The notes below the pieces were generated by a model, which was not told the origin of the DNA, made no database searches, and saw only the letters and a list, made by a program, of their open reading frames with translations. From positions 87,001 through 151,000 of the forward strand of contig NZ_CP085876.1 of assembly GCF_013284245.2 (NCBI RefSeq): a stretch of 64,000 nt of DNA, in the 5' to 3' direction. Position numbers and translations under genes: made by a program. Of this stretch, positions 29,001-37,680 are shown piece by piece. How positions within the stretch are numbered: the first letter of the stretch is position 1; the number at the start of each line of letters is the position of its first letter. Source of the DNA: Brevibacillus sp. DP1.3A (GTDB taxonomy: Bacteria > Bacillota > Bacilli > Brevibacillales > Brevibacillaceae).

Positions 29001-29625
29001 GTCTATTCGTGGAGCGGGTAATTTGCTGGGCGCCGAGCAGCATGGTTTTATTAATACGGTCGGATTCGACTTGTACAGCCAAATGCTGAAAGAGGCCATT
29101 GATGAGCTGAAGGGCGAAGTCAAACACGAAATTGTCACACCTGTGGAGATCAATCTGCAACTGGATGCTTATATTCCGTCGATGTACATTACGGACAGCC
29201 GACAAAAAATCGAGATGTACAAAAAGTTTGTCGCGGTGTCTACCTTGGAAGACGTCGACGATTTGGCAGAGGAGCTGCTGGACCGTTTTGGACCAGTTCC
29301 GAAGCCAGTTGATAATCTGTTGACCATTTCCCGTATGCGTGTGTATGCCTTGGAGCACCACATCACCGAAATTAGCCAAAAGAATCCAGACGAGATTAAA
29401 TTGTTCCTGCACCCTAGTCAGAACAACAACATCGATGGTGGAGCCTTGTTTGCGCTTACCAGCAACTGGAGCAAGAGGGTTGGGCTGTCGGGTGGACAAC
29501 AGATCACGATTGCTGTTAAAGTAAAGGGGTTAAAAGAAGATGAGGGCGTGCAGTTGGTTGAAAAGCTGCTGCGTCAATTTCACCAGGTGCGAAGAGACAC
29601 CGGTACGGAGAGCCCTGTGTCCTAA
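26077..29625 (+). CDS. mfd: Transcription-repair coupling factor
   Basis: 1182 residues, the usual length. Mfd is an ATP-driven translocase that pushes stalled RNA polymerase off DNA lesions and recruits UvrA. The N-terminal UvrB-like region spans about residues 1-370, the RNA polymerase-interacting CarD-like domain begins near KPGDFVVHVNHGIGKYLG (about residue 505), and the RecG-type helicase shows GDVGYGKTEVA, DEEQRFG and TATPIPRTLHMS. The C-terminal TRCF domain follows. AGAGAGGGGATTAGTGA precedes the ATG at 26077. Confidence 0.98.
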   Translation: MQVIINPMKQDTNVGTIVAGLEKGLHEQLVSGLAGSARQVLMASLQQMSDRPVCVVTHNMYQAQKVYEDLIELVPSDQVLLYPGNELIGSELAIASPEMLAQRIHVFNRLAQGFTGFLVAPFAGLRRLVVPPQVWKEAQIQLSVGDELDIESFLLRCIELGYERVDMVERKGEMSIRGGIIDLYPIDSEWPVRIELFDVEIDSIRTFDMLSQRSLESVQTYILGPAKEMIASTPLLQESAVRLEQKLGETIANLKDGAAKEKVMERIGSDAERMKQGQRFAQLYSYISVIYPTGDTLLSYMPSDTLLIVDEPSRVLDTAAQLQKEEGEWLTGRIIQGEYMSNLSLSRTYDDIVSTKKRQIVYLSLFLRQSPKTQPQNIVNLTCRTMQNFHGQMNVLKTELARWKKSQDQIVFVAADLERAKRLERVLHDYEMEVDVLTDAVETVPPGRPTIILGNLQTGFELPLNKLVVITEGEVFTAKQRKARKVQQTMNNAERIKNYLELKPGDFVVHVNHGIGKYLGIETKEILGIHKDYLHIQYAAGDSLFVPIDQIDHVQKYVASEEAQPKIYSLGGSEWKRVKNKVQSSVKDIAEDLIKLYAARESAVGHIFSPDTTEQREFESMFPYQETQDQLRAISEVKADMERKRPMDRLVCGDVGYGKTEVAIRAAFKAVMDGKQVAVLVPTTILAQQHYETFRERFAEYPIRVEVLSRFRSRKEQNATLKGLKEGTVDVVIGTHRLLSKDLTFRELGLLIVDEEQRFGVSHKEKLKQIKTNVDVMTLTATPIPRTLHMSMLGVRDLSVIETPPENRFPVQTYVMDYSPALVREAIEREMARDGQVFFLYNQVQGIEQMAEQISMLVPDARIAVAHGQMNESELEGVILDFLEGNFDVLVSTTIIETGVDIPNVNTLIIYNADKMGLSQLYQLRGRVGRSNRIAYAYFTYQRDKVLTEVAEKRLQAIKEFTELGSGFKIAMRDLSIRGAGNLLGAEQHGFINTVGFDLYSQMLKEAIDELKGEVKHEIVTPVEINLQLDAYIPSMYITDSRQKIEMYKKFVAVSTLEDVDDLAEELLDRFGPVPKPVDNLLTISRMRVYALEHHITEISQKNPDEIKLFLHPSQNNNIDGGALFALTSNWSKRVGLSGGQQITIAVKVKGLKEDEGVQLVEKLLRQFHQVRRDTGTESPVS

Positions 29626-29665
29626 CTGACAAAATGGGCTTGCCCGGGAAGGGAGAACCTTATTT

Positions 29666-30733
29666 ATGAAACGTTCTGTAGCGATTCTATCTTCGGCTGT
29701 TCTGGTCGTGGCACTCATGACTGGTTGCGGCGGAAAAGCAGAAGAAGCGAAACAAGATTCAAAAACTCCAGCGAATCAGACAGATGGCGGCAATCAAGCT
29801 GCTAATGATCCTTTGGTACAATTCCCTAAACTCACTCTGCCTTACGCAGCAGACCAGAAAGCGGTCATTGTGGAGTATCAAGGAGGAACTGTAACAGGAA
29901 ATGAGTTCGAAGAGTTCCTGCGTGTCATTAACTTCATGAACCCACAACAAGGCACTATGATTGAAATGGCTGATAGCAACTCACTGAAAGCTTTTGCGCG
30001 TGAGTATACAGCTACCAAGGTTTTGGCTAGCCGTTCTGACGATGCTATGAAAAAAGAGTCCAAAGAACTCGCTGAGAAAACCTTCGAGAAAATCAAAACG
30101 CAGTACATGGGCTTTTTGGGCAAGGATGAAGCTCAATTCAACAAGCTCATGGAAGGCCAAGGCGTAACCAAGGACATGATCGTAAATCAGATGGACCTGA
30201 TCAACCAGTCCATCAATGTGATGAAAAAGAATATCGACGATGCTACGCTGAAGCAAACCTATGATCAAATGGACAAAGCTTCCCGTACCGTTGCTTCTGT
30301 TCGCCACATCCTGATCTCTACCGAAAAGCGCAAACCAGAAGAGGCGTTGAAAATCTCCAATGACTTGGTAGCGCGCTTGAAAAAGGGTGAAGACTTCGCG
30401 AAGCTGGCAACAGAATTCACAGATGACCCAGGTAGCAAGCAGTCTGGCGGCTTGTACGAAAATGCGGATGTAACGCAATGGGTACCAGAATTTAAAGAAG
30501 CATCCCTGACGCAAAAAGTCGGTGAAGTTGGCCCGCCAGTAAAAACTGATTTTGGTTACCATATTATTAAGGTCGAGAATCGCAAAGAAAAGACCTTTGA
30601 TGAGATGAAGGAACAGCTCCGCGCGAGTTCTTTGGAGAAAGCCTACGATGCTTTCGCCAAGAACGAGCTGGACAAGCTCATTACGAAATTCAACATCCCG
30701 CAGTCCAAAAATGACGCTCCGGCGAAGAAATAA
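29666..30733 (+). CDS. Peptidyl-prolyl cis-trans isomerase lipoprotein (PrsA/PpiC-like)
   Basis: 355 residues. A signal peptide ends in the lipobox LMTGC (Cys near residue 21), so the mature protein is anchored outside the membrane. A SurA/PrsA-type N-terminal helical part is followed by a parvulin (PpiC) domain at about residues 210-310, seen in ASVRHILISTEKRK, KGEDFAKLATEFTDDPGS, SGG and FGYHIIKVENR. It probably assists folding of secreted proteins. In B. subtilis no such gene lies between mfd and spoVT, so this is an added gene at the locus. Confidence 0.92.
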   Translation: MKRSVAILSSAVLVVALMTGCGGKAEEAKQDSKTPANQTDGGNQAANDPLVQFPKLTLPYAADQKAVIVEYQGGTVTGNEFEEFLRVINFMNPQQGTMIEMADSNSLKAFAREYTATKVLASRSDDAMKKESKELAEKTFEKIKTQYMGFLGKDEAQFNKLMEGQGVTKDMIVNQMDLINQSINVMKKNIDDATLKQTYDQMDKASRTVASVRHILISTEKRKPEEALKISNDLVARLKKGEDFAKLATEFTDDPGSKQSGGLYENADVTQWVPEFKEASLTQKVGEVGPPVKTDFGYHIIKVENRKEKTFDEMKEQLRASSLEKAYDAFAKNELDKLITKFNIPQSKNDAPAKK

Positions 30734-30744
30734 GAAGTCAGAAG

Positions 30745-30780
30745 AAAAACAGGGAATTCGTTTCCCTGTTTTTTCGTTTT
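30745..30780 (+). terminator. Intrinsic terminator after the PpiC lipoprotein gene
   Basis: AAACAGGGA-ATTCGT-TTCCCTGTTT stem followed by T-rich sequence. Confidence 0.9.
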
Positions 30781-30783
30781 CTC

Positions 30784-30812
30784 GCATATTCTTCAAGCAT
30801 GGGCAAATACTA
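30784..30812 (+). promoter_or_regulatory. Possible sigma-G-type promoter of spoVT
   Basis: GCATA (30784-30788), 17-bp spacer, AATACTA (30806-30812), 5 of 7 to CATTCTA. spoVT is sigma-G dependent in B. subtilis. The leader to the start would be about 150 bases, so this is tentative. Confidence 0.35.
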
Positions 30813-30968
30813 TTATCACTCGCTACCGCCCGGGGGAGAGTAATTGAGGTAACTGGTAAAAATTGATACCATCACCTATAGTTAAAATTAGAATTTGAGG
30901 AAAAAATACAACTAACCAACCACCATCTATTCACTACCCACTTCTCAGGGAAAGCGAGGCAACAAGAC

Positions 30969-31511
30969 ATGAAAGCAACTGGTATCGTTCGTCGAATTGA
31001 CGACCTCGGTAGGGTCGTGATTCCTAAGGAGATTCGTCGTACACTGCGCATTCGTGAGGGCGACCCGCTTGAGATTTTTGTGGATCGTGACGGAGAAGTC
31101 ATTCTCAAAAAGTATTCACCGATTGGAGAATTGGGTGATTTTGCAAAAGAGTACGCGGACTCTTTGTATGAAAGCATGAATCATACCGTACTGATTTCAG
31201 ACAGGGATACTGTCATTGCTGTGGCGGGGGCCTCCAAAAAGGAATACTTGGAGAAACCAATTGGTAGTATTGTTGAGAAATGCTTGGAGGAAAGAAAGAC
31301 CCGACTGGAGAAAAACGCAGGCTCTTATGAAATTTGTCGTGATTTGAACGAGACGATGGGCTCGTTCGTCATCGCACCGATTGTTGCAGGAGGAGATCCA
31401 ATCGGGTCCGTGATCCTCCTCAACAAAAACGAGTCAACGAAGATGAGTGATTTGGAGATCAAAATGTCGGAAACAGCGGCCGGTTTCCTGGCAAAGCAGA
31501 TGGAGCAATAG
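30969..31511 (+). CDS. spoVT: Stage V sporulation regulator SpoVT
   Basis: 180 residues. SpoVT modulates sigma-G-dependent genes in the forespore. The N-terminal AbrB-type domain (MKATGIVRRIDDLGRVVIPKEI, residues 1-50) is a paralogue of the AbrB in this window, and the C-terminal GAF-like domain (about 55-178) has the NHTVLISDRDTVIAVAGASK segment. GGGAAAGCGAGGCAAC is a plausible ribosome binding site. It follows mfd as in B. subtilis. Confidence 0.97.
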   Translation: MKATGIVRRIDDLGRVVIPKEIRRTLRIREGDPLEIFVDRDGEVILKKYSPIGELGDFAKEYADSLYESMNHTVLISDRDTVIAVAGASKKEYLEKPIGSIVEKCLEERKTRLEKNAGSYEICRDLNETMGSFVIAPIVAGGDPIGSVILLNKNESTKMSDLEIKMSETAAGFLAKQMEQ

Positions 31512-31523
31512 CATAGGATTTTC

Positions 31524-31557
31524 AAAAACAGCCTCGTACCCCGGGGCTGTTTTTCTT
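31524..31557 (+). terminator. Intrinsic terminator after spoVT
   Basis: AAAAACAGCC pairs with GGCTGTTTTT around a loop, with the T-run partly in the stem. Confidence 0.85.
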
Positions 31558-31620
31558 GTGCCTATGGCCTTGTGGTATAATGAACGAAGTTTTAGGTTGG
31601 AGAGGAGAAATTTCACGCAC

Positions 31621-33285
31621 ATGGCTCAAGAAAAGGCTTCCGTTCAATTTGTGAAAGGCGCGGCGATACTTGGAATTGCCGGTCTTGTCTCCAAGCTGTT
31701 AGGCGCTGTATACCGCATCCCATACCAAAACATTGCCGGAGATATCGGCTTGTACGTATATATGCAAGTATACCCGCTGTACACCGCGTTGTTGATTCTA
31801 GCGACGGCGGGTTTCCCCATTGCCATCTCCAAGATCGTCTCAGAGCGCATCGCTGTCGGGGATGCGATCGGGGCGCGCAGGGCGTTTCGAGTAGCCAGTA
31901 TATCGCTGGTCGTTCTCGGGATCTTTTTCTTCTTACTGTTATATGGAGGGGCACCTATGATTGCCCGTATGATGGGTGATGAGCATTTGATTACCCCGCT
32001 CCGAGCAGTAGCTTGGTCACTGCCATTGGTGCCGATGGTTGCGATCTTGCGCGGCTATTTTCAAGGGCATCAAAATATGATGCCGACCGGTGTCTCTCAG
32101 GTTGCTGAGCAGTTCATTCGCGTGATTTTCATTCTGGTTGCTGCATTCTGGGCGATGAACGTGTATCAGGACCCTTACCTGGCTGGTACAGGTGCCGTTT
32201 TTGCTGCTTTTCCAGGTGCCATTGCTGCTATTCTCGTCTTGCTTTGGTATTGGAGAGCGGACAAGAAGATGGGGCAGATGTCCATCAGTCACGTACAGCA
32301 ATCGGCAGCGCAATCGTGGACCAATCGTCAAATATTACGTCATCTCTTGACCTACGCCGTTCCGATTTGTATGGGCGCACTGGTTCTGCCGCTTGTACCA
32401 CTTGTAGACTCGATGACCGTCGTCAATATGCTGCAATGGAGCGGGACCCCGGAGGACATGGCCAAGCTATTGAAGGGTGCATTTGACCGTGGTCAGCCAC
32501 TCATTCAGTTTGGTACGTTTTTCGCCACGTCCTTGTCGCTAGCATTAGTGCCTGCAATCAGTGAAGCTGTTGCCCAGCGTCAGCATCAATTGATCTCTCA
32601 TCGTTCCGAAATCGCGATTCGACTCACCTTCCTGTTGGGATTGCCTGCTTCCTTTGGACTTGCTCTGTTGGCGGAGCCGATCAACGTTATGCTCTACGGA
32701 GACAGCAACGGTACCGAGGCCCTCGCCGTACAGTCCTTCACGATTATTTTCGCCACAGTGAGTATTGCCAGCGCGGGGATTTTGCAAGGCTTGGGACGCG
32801 TAATGCGACCCGCCCGTAACCTGTTTATTGGTGTATTGGTGAAGCTCATCCTCAATCTGGCGCTCGTTCCGTTCTGGGGTATTTCTGGTGCAGCAGTGGC
32901 CACTGTTTTAGCTTATTTGGTCGCCATGGGACTGAACGTTCTTGCGGTAATCAAATACACGGGAGCAAATATTGGATTCCGCCAAACGGTGAAAAAGCCA
33001 TTTGTGTCCGTCGTGGTGATGTCGATTGTCGTGCTGATTGTGGAGTGGCTCGCTAATACAGTGCTCGGTGGTGCCGGACTTTCAAATCGCTTGTTCTATA
33101 CGCTGGTAGGCTTGATGGCTGTCGGTTCAGGAGCATTGGTCTATTTGCTGGCGCTTTTGAAAACGGGTGGACTTACGAGAAACGATATTCAATTTTTGCC
33201 AAAAGGAAAGCGAATTGCTTCGCTGTTAACGAAATATAAGCTCCTCCCAGCGGAGAAAGCAAGAATGAACGAAAAGGAGGCGTGA
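31621..33285 (+). CDS. yabM: SpoVB/MurJ-like polysaccharide flippase family membrane protein (YabM)
   Basis: 554 residues from the ATG at 31621 (GAGAGGAGAAA before it); a longer reading from 31447 overlaps spoVT and is rejected. About 14 hydrophobic helices and the N-terminal FVKGAAILGIAGLVSKLLGAVYRIPY are typical of the MOP exporter group (SpoVB, YtgP, MurJ), which moves lipid-linked sugars across the membrane. YabM of B. subtilis is at the same place. A TATAAT at 31577-31582 (GTGGTATAATGAAC) is a likely promoter -10. Confidence 0.93.
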   Translation: MAQEKASVQFVKGAAILGIAGLVSKLLGAVYRIPYQNIAGDIGLYVYMQVYPLYTALLILATAGFPIAISKIVSERIAVGDAIGARRAFRVASISLVVLGIFFFLLLYGGAPMIARMMGDEHLITPLRAVAWSLPLVPMVAILRGYFQGHQNMMPTGVSQVAEQFIRVIFILVAAFWAMNVYQDPYLAGTGAVFAAFPGAIAAILVLLWYWRADKKMGQMSISHVQQSAAQSWTNRQILRHLLTYAVPICMGALVLPLVPLVDSMTVVNMLQWSGTPEDMAKLLKGAFDRGQPLIQFGTFFATSLSLALVPAISEAVAQRQHQLISHRSEIAIRLTFLLGLPASFGLALLAEPINVMLYGDSNGTEALAVQSFTIIFATVSIASAGILQGLGRVMRPARNLFIGVLVKLILNLALVPFWGISGAAVATVLAYLVAMGLNVLAVIKYTGANIGFRQTVKKPFVSVVVMSIVVLIVEWLANTVLGGAGLSNRLFYTLVGLMAVGSGALVYLLALLKTGGLTRNDIQFLPKGKRIASLLTKYKLLPAEKARMNEKEA

Positions 33286-33288
33286 CGA

Positions 33289-34767
33289 GTGGAAATGAAG
33301 AATAAGAACATTACCGTAGTCGGTCTTGGTGCCGGAGATTTGGACCAGCTCCCTTATGGCATCTATCGTACGCTTAAAGCTGCTAAACAGCTGTATTTGC
33401 GCACGAAAGAGCATCCGGTCGTAGCCGAGTTGATCGCAGAAGGCATCGCGATTGAGTCCTTTGATGATGTATATGAGCAGCACGATACGTTTTCCGATGT
33501 GTACACCGATATCGTGGAGCGGCTTTTTTCACGGGTAAACGAAGCAGGCAGTCTTGTCTATGCCGTGCCAGGTCATCCTTTGGTAGCAGAACGTACCGTG
33601 CAGCTGTTGTTGGCAGAGGGACCAAAACGTGGAGTAAAGATCGAAATTGGCGGTGGACAGAGCTTTATCGATCCGTTGTTTGCCCGCCTACATATCGACC
33701 CGATCGAGGGATTCTCTTTGCTGGATGGGACGGCGCTCGCTGCTCATCAAGTATCACCGGGTCTGCATACGATTATCGCGCAAGTGTACGATGCCTTTGT
33801 GGCTTCTGATGTAAAGCTGACCTTGATGGAAGTGCTGCCGGACGATTACGAGGTGACGGTAGCGACAGCTGTAGGGGTAGCCGGGCAAGAAATCATTGAG
33901 ACAGTGCCGTTGTATGAACTGGACAGACTCGATCATTTCGGGAATTTGTCCCTGGTGTATGTACCGCCAACGAAGGACGAGAAGGTATCGTACCGCCAAT
34001 TCTCCTACTTGAAGGAGATCGTGGCGATCCTGCGAAGTCCGGATGGATGCCCGTGGGATCGCGAGCAAACACATCAAAGCATCCGCAAAAACTTGATTGA
34101 AGAGACGTACGAGGTTTTGGAGACGATCGACGACGATGATCCAGATGCGATGTGTGAGGAACTGGGTGATTTGTTAATGCAAATCATGCTGCATTCGCAG
34201 ATGGCAGCCGAAGATGGATATTTTTCGGTAGATGATGTTGTCGCGACGTTGAATGAAAAGCTGGTTCGCCGCCACCCGCATGTATTCGGGGAAAAGAGCG
34301 CGAATGATTCCGAGGAAGCGCTGGCGAATTGGCAGGAGATCAAAGCACAGGAAAAAGCAGCAAAAGGCATCGATGTAACGGTTCAATCACAGTTGGCGGG
34401 AATACCGCGTGACTTGCCAGCATTGATGTATGCGTACAAGCTACAGAAAAAAGCAGCCCAAGTCGGCTTTGACTGGGACGATATTGCAGACGTGTACAAA
34501 AAGGTAGAAGAGGAGTACCGCGAGCTGCAAGAAGCATCAGAGGAAGAACGCGCTGGCGAATTGGGTGATTTGTTTTTCGCGGTGGTCAATCTGGCGCGCT
34601 TCCTGAAGCTCGATCCGGAGGAAGCCCTCGCCTTGACCAACAACAAGTTCAAGAAGCGCTTTTCCTATATTGAAGGCAAGCTGCAAAAGGCAGGTCGTAC
34701 CTTTGAGCAGACAGACCTGCAAGAGATGGACAAATGGTGGGAGGAAGCCAAGTATGAGACTCGATAA
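33289..34767 (+). CDS. mazG: Tetrapyrrole methylase-MazG fusion NTP pyrophosphohydrolase (YabN)
   Basis: 492 residues from a GTG with AAAAGGAGG before it. Residues 1-225 are a SAM-dependent tetrapyrrole methylase-like domain starting NKNITVVGLGAGDLDQLP; residues from about 245 hold two MazG units, with LRSPDGCPWDREQTHQSIRK and EELGDLLMQ as the metal-binding helix, and a second EELGDLFFAV-type helix (GELGDLFFAVVNLARF). MazG hydrolyses non-canonical or excess NTPs. The fusion is normal in Bacillales. It overlaps rqcP by 14 bp. Confidence 0.95.
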   Translation: MEMKNKNITVVGLGAGDLDQLPYGIYRTLKAAKQLYLRTKEHPVVAELIAEGIAIESFDDVYEQHDTFSDVYTDIVERLFSRVNEAGSLVYAVPGHPLVAERTVQLLLAEGPKRGVKIEIGGGQSFIDPLFARLHIDPIEGFSLLDGTALAAHQVSPGLHTIIAQVYDAFVASDVKLTLMEVLPDDYEVTVATAVGVAGQEIIETVPLYELDRLDHFGNLSLVYVPPTKDEKVSYRQFSYLKEIVAILRSPDGCPWDREQTHQSIRKNLIEETYEVLETIDDDDPDAMCEELGDLLMQIMLHSQMAAEDGYFSVDDVVATLNEKLVRRHPHVFGEKSANDSEEALANWQEIKAQEKAAKGIDVTVQSQLAGIPRDLPALMYAYKLQKKAAQVGFDWDDIADVYKKVEEEYRELQEASEEERAGELGDLFFAVVNLARFLKLDPEEALALTNNKFKKRFSYIEGKLQKAGRTFEQTDLQEMDKWWEEAKYETR

Positions 34768-35047
34768 ATATTTGAAAGTGTCTCGATTGATCAAGCGGCG
34801 CACGCTCGCTAAAGAAGTGTGCGACAAACAGCGTGTAGAAATCAACGATCGCCCTGCAAAGGCGTCCAGTAACGTGAAAATCGGCGACAAGCTGGCGATC
34901 CGTTTCGGACAAAAAATCGTGTCGGTAAAAGTAGAGGACATCAAGGAAAACCCGCGCAAGGAAGAAGCGGCTTCGCTGTATTCCGTCATTGGCGAAGTTC
35001 CCGTTCCGCGTGATGAAAAAGAAGAAGACGCCTACCTCAAAGGGTAA
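34754..35047 (+). CDS. rqcP: RqcP (YabO), S4-domain ribosome quality-control factor
   Basis: 97 residues from the ATG at 34754 inside the end of mazG, with GGGAGGAAGCC before it. The whole N-terminal part is an S4 RNA-binding domain (MRLDKYLKVSRLIKRRTLAKE). RqcP works with RqcH in alanine tailing of stalled nascent chains on free 50S subunits. The mazG-rqcP pair is conserved in Bacillales. The C-terminus is acidic and slightly longer than in B. subtilis. Confidence 0.95.
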   Translation: MRLDKYLKVSRLIKRRTLAKEVCDKQRVEINDRPAKASSNVKIGDKLAIRFGQKIVSVKVEDIKENPRKEEAASLYSVIGEVPVPRDEKEEDAYLKG

Positions 35048-35056
35048 TGTGCGCGC

Positions 35057-35090
35057 AAAAAGAGACTGCCGAGAGGGCAGTCTTTTTTTA
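35057..35090 (+). terminator. Intrinsic terminator after rqcP
   Basis: AGACTGCC pairs with GGCAGTCT, followed by T7. Confidence 0.92.
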
Positions 35091-35157
35091 GGCTTTTTTC
35101 CCAATCAAAGGATATAATGAGAGTACCTGAAGGCATTTCCGAAGGGATGTGTGCTGT

Positions 35158-37293
35158 ATGCAACAAAACGGAGTTCGAACAGGCTACTTTTTGTCCATTT
35201 CGCTTCTGCTATCATCTATCCTGTACTTTTTTGCCTCAAACTGGCCGCTTATGGTCAGGGAGCAAAAGATCGGCGTCAGTGTAGCAATCCTCGTTCTTTT
35301 TTATTTATTGTCCTATGGACTGCGTTTCATCAAACGACATACGTTTTTGAGCAATTGGCTTCTGGTGGCTGGAGGCTTGGCTTTTGGCATCAGTGTGGCT
35401 TTGTTGGGGCAAATATACAATAGTCATGCCGATAGCTATATGCTGTTCGTCGTATGGCTCATTCCGAATTTGCTGTTCGCGATTTTGACGCGGTATCAGC
35501 CATTCTATGTCATCAGCTATGTCCTTGCTCATTTGGCGATTTATTTCTTTCTCCATCCATCCGTCATTCGTGTAGCGCGTGAAGACGAGTGGTGGTTCAT
35601 GATGTTTTGGTTGATTGCCTTGGGAAATATCATCTTGTTCTGGCTAACCTCTACGGGGAAATTGCGTTCCAAGCCGATTTACTACTTATCGTTTCTGACG
35701 TTTTCTGTCAGTCTTTTCGGTTCATCCTTCACCGAAGTGTATGGTCCGCTCCCTGAGCTTTTATATGTCCTGACGGGCGGGATCCTGTTTGTCACGTTTT
35801 TAAAATGGGTGCCGAGTCGCGGGTTTCTGATTGTGACGGCTTCGCTGCTCTCGCTGTTTGTGCTCGTTAAATTCATATCCTACATGGTGAAGTATTTCTC
35901 AGAAGGCTTCTTTGTTTTGATGCTGCTGCTGACCGCACTCATTGTTTGGGGAGCAGTTGCAGGGATTAATTGGCTGCGCAAGGAATCAGCGTATCAAAAA
36001 AGCAAATGGGTTGTGTTTTTTCAAGAGGCATTCACGGTTCTCGTCACGACTATCGCCGCATCCATTGGAGCTATTTCGATAGCAGGTCTGCTTTTTCTGA
36101 TCATTGAAGAGGAAACCGTTATTGATTTACTGTTTTTCCTTTCATTAATTGGCTTTATTGGCCCTGTGGTGTTTATGAGCAGGATGAATGCAACGGTACG
36201 ATATACGCTGCTCACAATGGGGTATATATTGGGTGTCGGTTCTGTTCTGTTTTTAGAAGGAGCTTACTGGATCGTTTTCCTGTTGGTACTGTTATACATT
36301 TGGAAAGCTGTCTCTGCCATTCCGGCGCGGCTTTTGACACAGCTGACCTTTTTAGTCGTCCTGGCTACGAAGCTGGATGAGTATCTGCCTTCCTTTGAAT
36401 ATGTGCTCTTAATCATATTTGCTACGCAATTGGCGATGCATTACGTAAAGCAATTGCCTGTCGTTTTGCAAAACAGCTCGTTGGTGTACGCCTTACTCTC
36501 GCTTTTGATCCTGACTGAGGAAAGGTTTCAATCGGGATCCATGAATGTGGTAGTGAATTTGGCTTTTTTCGCAGTCAGCACGTATTTGTTGTACCGGACA
36601 TTGCATCAGCAAAATAAGGTGAGATTCGGAATCGTACTCGGTTTCTGGTTTGCCTTTCTCCTCATGAAGTACTACGACATGCTATGGAGCTTGCTGCACA
36701 AGTCATTGAGCCTGCTTCTGCTCAGCCTGGTGTTTTTCATCGCTACCTTGTGGTGGGATCGAAGGTCGAAAATCGAGTGGCCGAAAAACGAGCCTTCCCT
36801 TTTTGTGAGAAAAGCGCTTATGTTGCTTCCTGTCATTTTGCTGCAATTTGTTTTGGTTGGCTATCAAGTATGGAGCAGTGAGACAATCCTGGCCAACGGA
36901 AAAACAGTGAAGCTAGAGCTGGTTCCAATCGATCCGCGTTCGTTACTGCAAGGTGATTACGTCAGGCTTGACTACACCATATCTACACTGGATCAGGAAC
37001 AGGTTGACTCAGGGGATAAGATTCGAGTCGTACTGCGTCAACAAGCAAATGGCTTGCACAGCTACAGTGGCTATTATGAGATTGATGGTCAATGGAATCG
37101 TACCTACGAGCCTCAGGCATCGGATGTGGTGATTAATGGGAGCACGATCGGTATCAATCGGGTGGAATACGGCATAGAAAGCTATTTTGTCCCAGAAGGA
37201 ACTGGACTTGAAGTGGAGCGGAATGCCAAGTACGCTATCGTGAAAATTGGTGAGAGAGGCGATGCCATCCTGGAGAGCCTATCGAACCAGTAG
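35158..37293 (+). CDS. DUF2157 polytopic membrane protein with C-terminal GDYxxxxY domain
   Basis: 711 residues from the ATG at 35158, or 714 from a GTG at 35149; the ribosome binding site GAAGGGA does not settle it. Residues 1-560 hold roughly 20 hydrophobic helices and begin like DUF2157 (LYFFASNWPLMVREQKIGV, ALLGQIYNSHAD). After a membrane segment, an extracytoplasmic domain of about 150 residues contains LLQGDYVRLDY, the GDYxxxxY signature. The two domains are usually separate neighbouring genes, so this appears to be a fusion. Function is unknown. It is an insertion between rqcP and yabP relative to B. subtilis. Confidence 0.82.
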   Translation: MQQNGVRTGYFLSISLLLSSILYFFASNWPLMVREQKIGVSVAILVLFYLLSYGLRFIKRHTFLSNWLLVAGGLAFGISVALLGQIYNSHADSYMLFVVWLIPNLLFAILTRYQPFYVISYVLAHLAIYFFLHPSVIRVAREDEWWFMMFWLIALGNIILFWLTSTGKLRSKPIYYLSFLTFSVSLFGSSFTEVYGPLPELLYVLTGGILFVTFLKWVPSRGFLIVTASLLSLFVLVKFISYMVKYFSEGFFVLMLLLTALIVWGAVAGINWLRKESAYQKSKWVVFFQEAFTVLVTTIAASIGAISIAGLLFLIIEEETVIDLLFFLSLIGFIGPVVFMSRMNATVRYTLLTMGYILGVGSVLFLEGAYWIVFLLVLLYIWKAVSAIPARLLTQLTFLVVLATKLDEYLPSFEYVLLIIFATQLAMHYVKQLPVVLQNSSLVYALLSLLILTEERFQSGSMNVVVNLAFFAVSTYLLYRTLHQQNKVRFGIVLGFWFAFLLMKYYDMLWSLLHKSLSLLLLSLVFFIATLWWDRRSKIEWPKNEPSLFVRKALMLLPVILLQFVLVGYQVWSSETILANGKTVKLELVPIDPRSLLQGDYVRLDYTISTLDQEQVDSGDKIRVVLRQQANGLHSYSGYYEIDGQWNRTYEPQASDVVINGSTIGINRVEYGIESYFVPEGTGLEVERNAKYAIVKIGERGDAILESLSNQ

Positions 37294-37300
37294 ATATTCC

Positions 37301-37340
37301 AAAAGAAGAAGCTGCCTGTGTCATCGGGCAGCTTCTTTTG
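37301..37340. terminator. Bidirectional hairpin terminator
   Basis: AGAAGAAGCTGCC pairs with GGCAGCTTCTTTT. T-runs exist on both strands, so it can end the membrane-protein gene (plus) and any leftward transcript from the next region. Confidence 0.9.
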
Positions 37341-37386
37341 CGTGAGGAAGTATACGTTCTTTGGAATTCAACGGAGCCATTACTTT

Positions 37387-37533
37387 TCATCTACGGAAGC
37401 CAAACGGTTTTTTCTTGCATTTGGTATCTTGCATTGGGATGTCGATCTTGCCGTATGATGTGCTGTTTTCGGAGTCTGCAATTGTAGGGACAGGCTTTTC
37501 CTGTACCATGCGAAGCGATTCGATCACTACCAT
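37387..37533 (-). CDS. Possible small gene or gene remnant in the 37.3-37.7 kb gap
   Basis: A leftward frame gives 48 residues from ATG 37533 to the stop at 37387, and extends open upstream to about 37595 without a good start. The product looks like real protein (GKIDIPMQDTKCKKKPFGF at the end). An ATG at 37603 opens a different frame that would join this one only through a frameshift. It is followed by the bidirectional terminator. I do not recognise it; it may be a decayed gene or a chance frame. Confidence 0.3.
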   Translation of the reverse strand: MVVIESLRMVQEKPVPTIADSENSTSYGKIDIPMQDTKCKKKPFGFRR

Positions 37534-37680
37534 CCCGCCTTGCAAGGAATTGCGGTCGATTCGTTTGGATGGGTCGACTTTTCCAAGCTGTGGGTAAAAT
37601 CATTCGTTACCAGTCTGTAACCCTTTCCTGCCGAAGATTACCTATCATAGTAGGGAATTATAGAGAAGGAGGCGTTACCG

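Noticed and set aside
28327..29499. 390-codon leftward frame over mfd
   Set aside because: Antisense shadow of mfd; no ribosome site or recognisable domain.
31447..31620. Longer N-terminus for yabM
   Set aside because: It would overlap spoVT and its terminator; MAQEK at 31621 has its own ribosome site.
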